Assembly (NCBI GenBank): GCA_024278415.1
Contig: JAJRTI010000584.1
Coordinates: 1 to 6,693 of the forward strand
Direction: 5' to 3'
DNA from: Planctomycetota bacterium
GTDB taxonomy: Bacteria > Planctomycetota > Brocadiia > JAJRTI01
Length of the DNA: 6,693 bases
Shown: piece by piece, positions 5,474 to 6,693 of the stretch
Layout: every line of letters starts with the position of its first letter
Numbering within the stretch: position 1 is the stretch's first letter
Made by a program: the position numbers and the translations under genes
Notes under the pieces: generated by a model
What the model saw: the letters and a program-made list of their open reading frames with translations, nothing else
Database searches by the model: none
Told to the model about the DNA's origin: nothing

Positions 5474-6691
5474 CTACGGTGCGGCAAGCGCACCCACCTC
5501 ACCGGCCGACAGCGCGCGCCTGTGAATCCGCACCTCGTCGAGGTCGCCGATAAACGGCCACGTCTGCGCGCCGATGAGGAGCGGCTTGCCGGGCACGTCG
5601 AGCGCATCGGCGAACTTGGCCGGAAGCGGCCGCACACTATCGCGCGCGCCGTCGAAGTAGTACGTCGTCGTCGCGTGGGCGCGGTCCACAACAATCGCCA
5701 GGTGCGTCCATTGGTTGAGCGCGATCGCGCCGGCAGAGGTCGTCGTGCCCGATTGGCCCTTCGCGTCGCCCATCTCCATCTGCACGCGTCCGCTGCGCTC
5801 GACGTCGATGTTCCACCACGACTTGGGGAACCCGGCCTTCTCGATGAGCCGGCGATAGCCCTTGGGCCCGTCGAGCGACCGCGGGCGCAGCCAGCATGAG
5901 ATCGTGAAGCTCGACTTGCCGAAGCGCAGGCCGGGGCCGTCCTCCACGTACACGTTGTGCCCGCGCCGGCCGTCGAAGCGCAGCGCATTGCCCACGCGGC
6001 CCTTGGTCCACTTCGCGGCCACGTCCCCGCTGTAGCCGTTGCCGGACGAGTCCGCGGCCACGTCGCCTTCGCCCTCGTCGAAGCGCCAGTACGCGGCGAG
6101 GCCGGGCTCTGAGACCACGCGCACGGCCTGTGCGCCTGCGGTCTCGATGGGTTTCGGCTCCGGGACGTCCTCGCCCTTGGGTACCCGGCCAAAGCGCAGG
6201 TTGTCCACGTAGAACGTCGCGTCCTTCGCGCCCATGCCGATGATGCCGATCCAGCCGCAGCGCCAGAAGCCGGGCTTGGCGAACGGCAGGCCGGTGAATC
6301 GCTGCGGCTCGCGGCCGGGCACGCGGAGCCGCACCTCGTACTTCGCGCCGCGCAAGAGTGGGAACACAACATCCACGTGGAACCACTCGTTCGCGGGCAG
6401 ACTCGCAAGCGGCTCTTCCACGCCGCGTGCGCGCACGCCGTGCTCGCGCGTGAAGCTCAGCGACGGGCCCACCGGGAACCGCTTCGCATTCCCGTTCTCC
6501 CGCAACTCGATGTTCACGTCTGCGGCCGCGTCGATGCGCAAGTCGAGCGAAAGGTAGCCCACGCCCTTGTTGAGCCCGCGGGGGCGCATGACGAGGTAGG
6601 GGAAGAAAGGCTGCGGCGCGTCGGAGCTGTCGATGAACAGGAGCGACTTGCGCCCGGACGCCGCGGCGCTCGCGGTCACGCGGATCGCGGT
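5474..6691 (-). CDS. LamG/concanavalin A-like domain protein (5' partial)
   Basis: Probably an extracytoplasmic protein that binds glycans or other surface ligands; no catalytic motif is seen. The frame stays open to the right edge, so the N-terminus and any signal peptide are outside the window. A GTG at 6679 gives 401 residues but has no visible Shine-Dalgarno site. Numbered from that GTG, residues 1-165 form a beta-rich module with alternating hydrophobic strands, ending FYVDNLRFGRVP, as jelly-roll domains often end. A Pro/Glu-rich linker follows (168-182). Residues 193-400 are a LamG (Laminin_G_3-type) domain: GLAAYWRFDEGEGDVAADSSG, NALRFDG, FTISCWLRP, QWTHLAIVVD, YYFDG and a closing GDLDEVRIHRRALSAGEV. 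The protein ends right after this domain with no visible membrane anchor or sorting signal. The next gene, 557 bases downstream on the same strand, has its own candidate promoter. LamG assignment is strong and function open. Confidence 0.88.
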   Translation of the reverse strand, partial: TAIRVTASAAASGRKSLLFIDSSDAPQPFFPYLVMRPRGLNKGVGYLSLDLRIDAAADVNIELRENGNAKRFPVGPSLSFTREHGVRARGVEEPLASLPANEWFHVDVVFPLLRGAKYEVRLRVPGREPQRFTGLPFAKPGFWRCGWIGIIGMGAKDATFYVDNLRFGRVPKGEDVPEPKPIETAGAQAVRVVSEPGLAAYWRFDEGEGDVAADSSGNGYSGDVAAKWTKGRVGNALRFDGRRGHNVYVEDGPGLRFGKSSFTISCWLRPRSLDGPKGYRRLIEKAGFPKSWWNIDVERSGRVQMEMGDAKGQSGTTTSAGAIALNQWTHLAIVVDRAHATTTYYFDGARDSVRPLPAKFADALDVPGKPLLIGAQTWPFIGDLDEVRIHRRALSAGEVGALAAP

Positions 6692-6693
6692 GC

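Noticed and set aside
5188..5553. Plus-strand frame of 121 codons in the repeat-rich gap
   Set aside because: Built from palindromic repeats and the antisense of the LamG gene; low-complexity Arg/Ala product, no ribosome binding site.
5125..6408. 427-codon minus-strand frame overlapping the LamG gene and the repeats
   Set aside because: Out of frame with the LamG-encoding frame, very rich in Arg, Ser and Ala, and it runs through the repeat region; a shadow.

Overview
The window is GC-rich DNA from a bacterium. It carries large modular carbohydrate-related proteins, a LamG-type domain and intergenic DNA packed with palindromes. This style is common in uncultured Planctomycetota/PVC-type, Armatimonadota or Hydrogenedentota-like genomes, but no rRNA or marker gene allows a firm placement, so taxonomy here is a low-confidence inference.

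Layout, left to right: (1) A very large plus-strand gene (to 3571), open at the left edge. It encodes a multidomain clan GH-A-type glycoside hydrolase-like protein with a beta-sandwich N-terminus, a TIM barrel carrying a candidate catalytic pair (E565, E715), a GH42-like Rossmann/amidotransferase-like domain and a beta-rich C-terminus. (2) A 145-base gap between convergent genes that is almost entirely inverted repeats, some mutually exclusive. (3) A two-gene minus-strand operon: a small cyclophilin-like-fold protein of the TM1367 type (4916 to 4539), then a class I SAM-dependent methyltransferase (4529 to 3717). Both have strong Shine-Dalgarno sites, and the second site overlaps the first gene's stop codon. 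A plausible promoter lies ahead of the operon. (4) A 557-base gap (4917-5473) with no credible gene but at least three palindrome or inverted-repeat modules. (5) A minus-strand gene running off the right edge, encoding a protein with an N-terminal beta-rich module and a C-terminal LamG/concanavalin A-like domain.

The two outer genes point to binding or breakdown of complex glycans, but they lie on opposite strands and are not one operon. The cyclophilin-like/methyltransferase pair is a separate transcription unit whose substrate cannot be read from sequence. I did not find convincing evidence of a complete new system. The most unusual material is the intergenic structure: alternating GGGGAC/GTCCCC arms that can fold in competing ways, and a set of hairpins with different stems that keep a TGA(A/C) loop.
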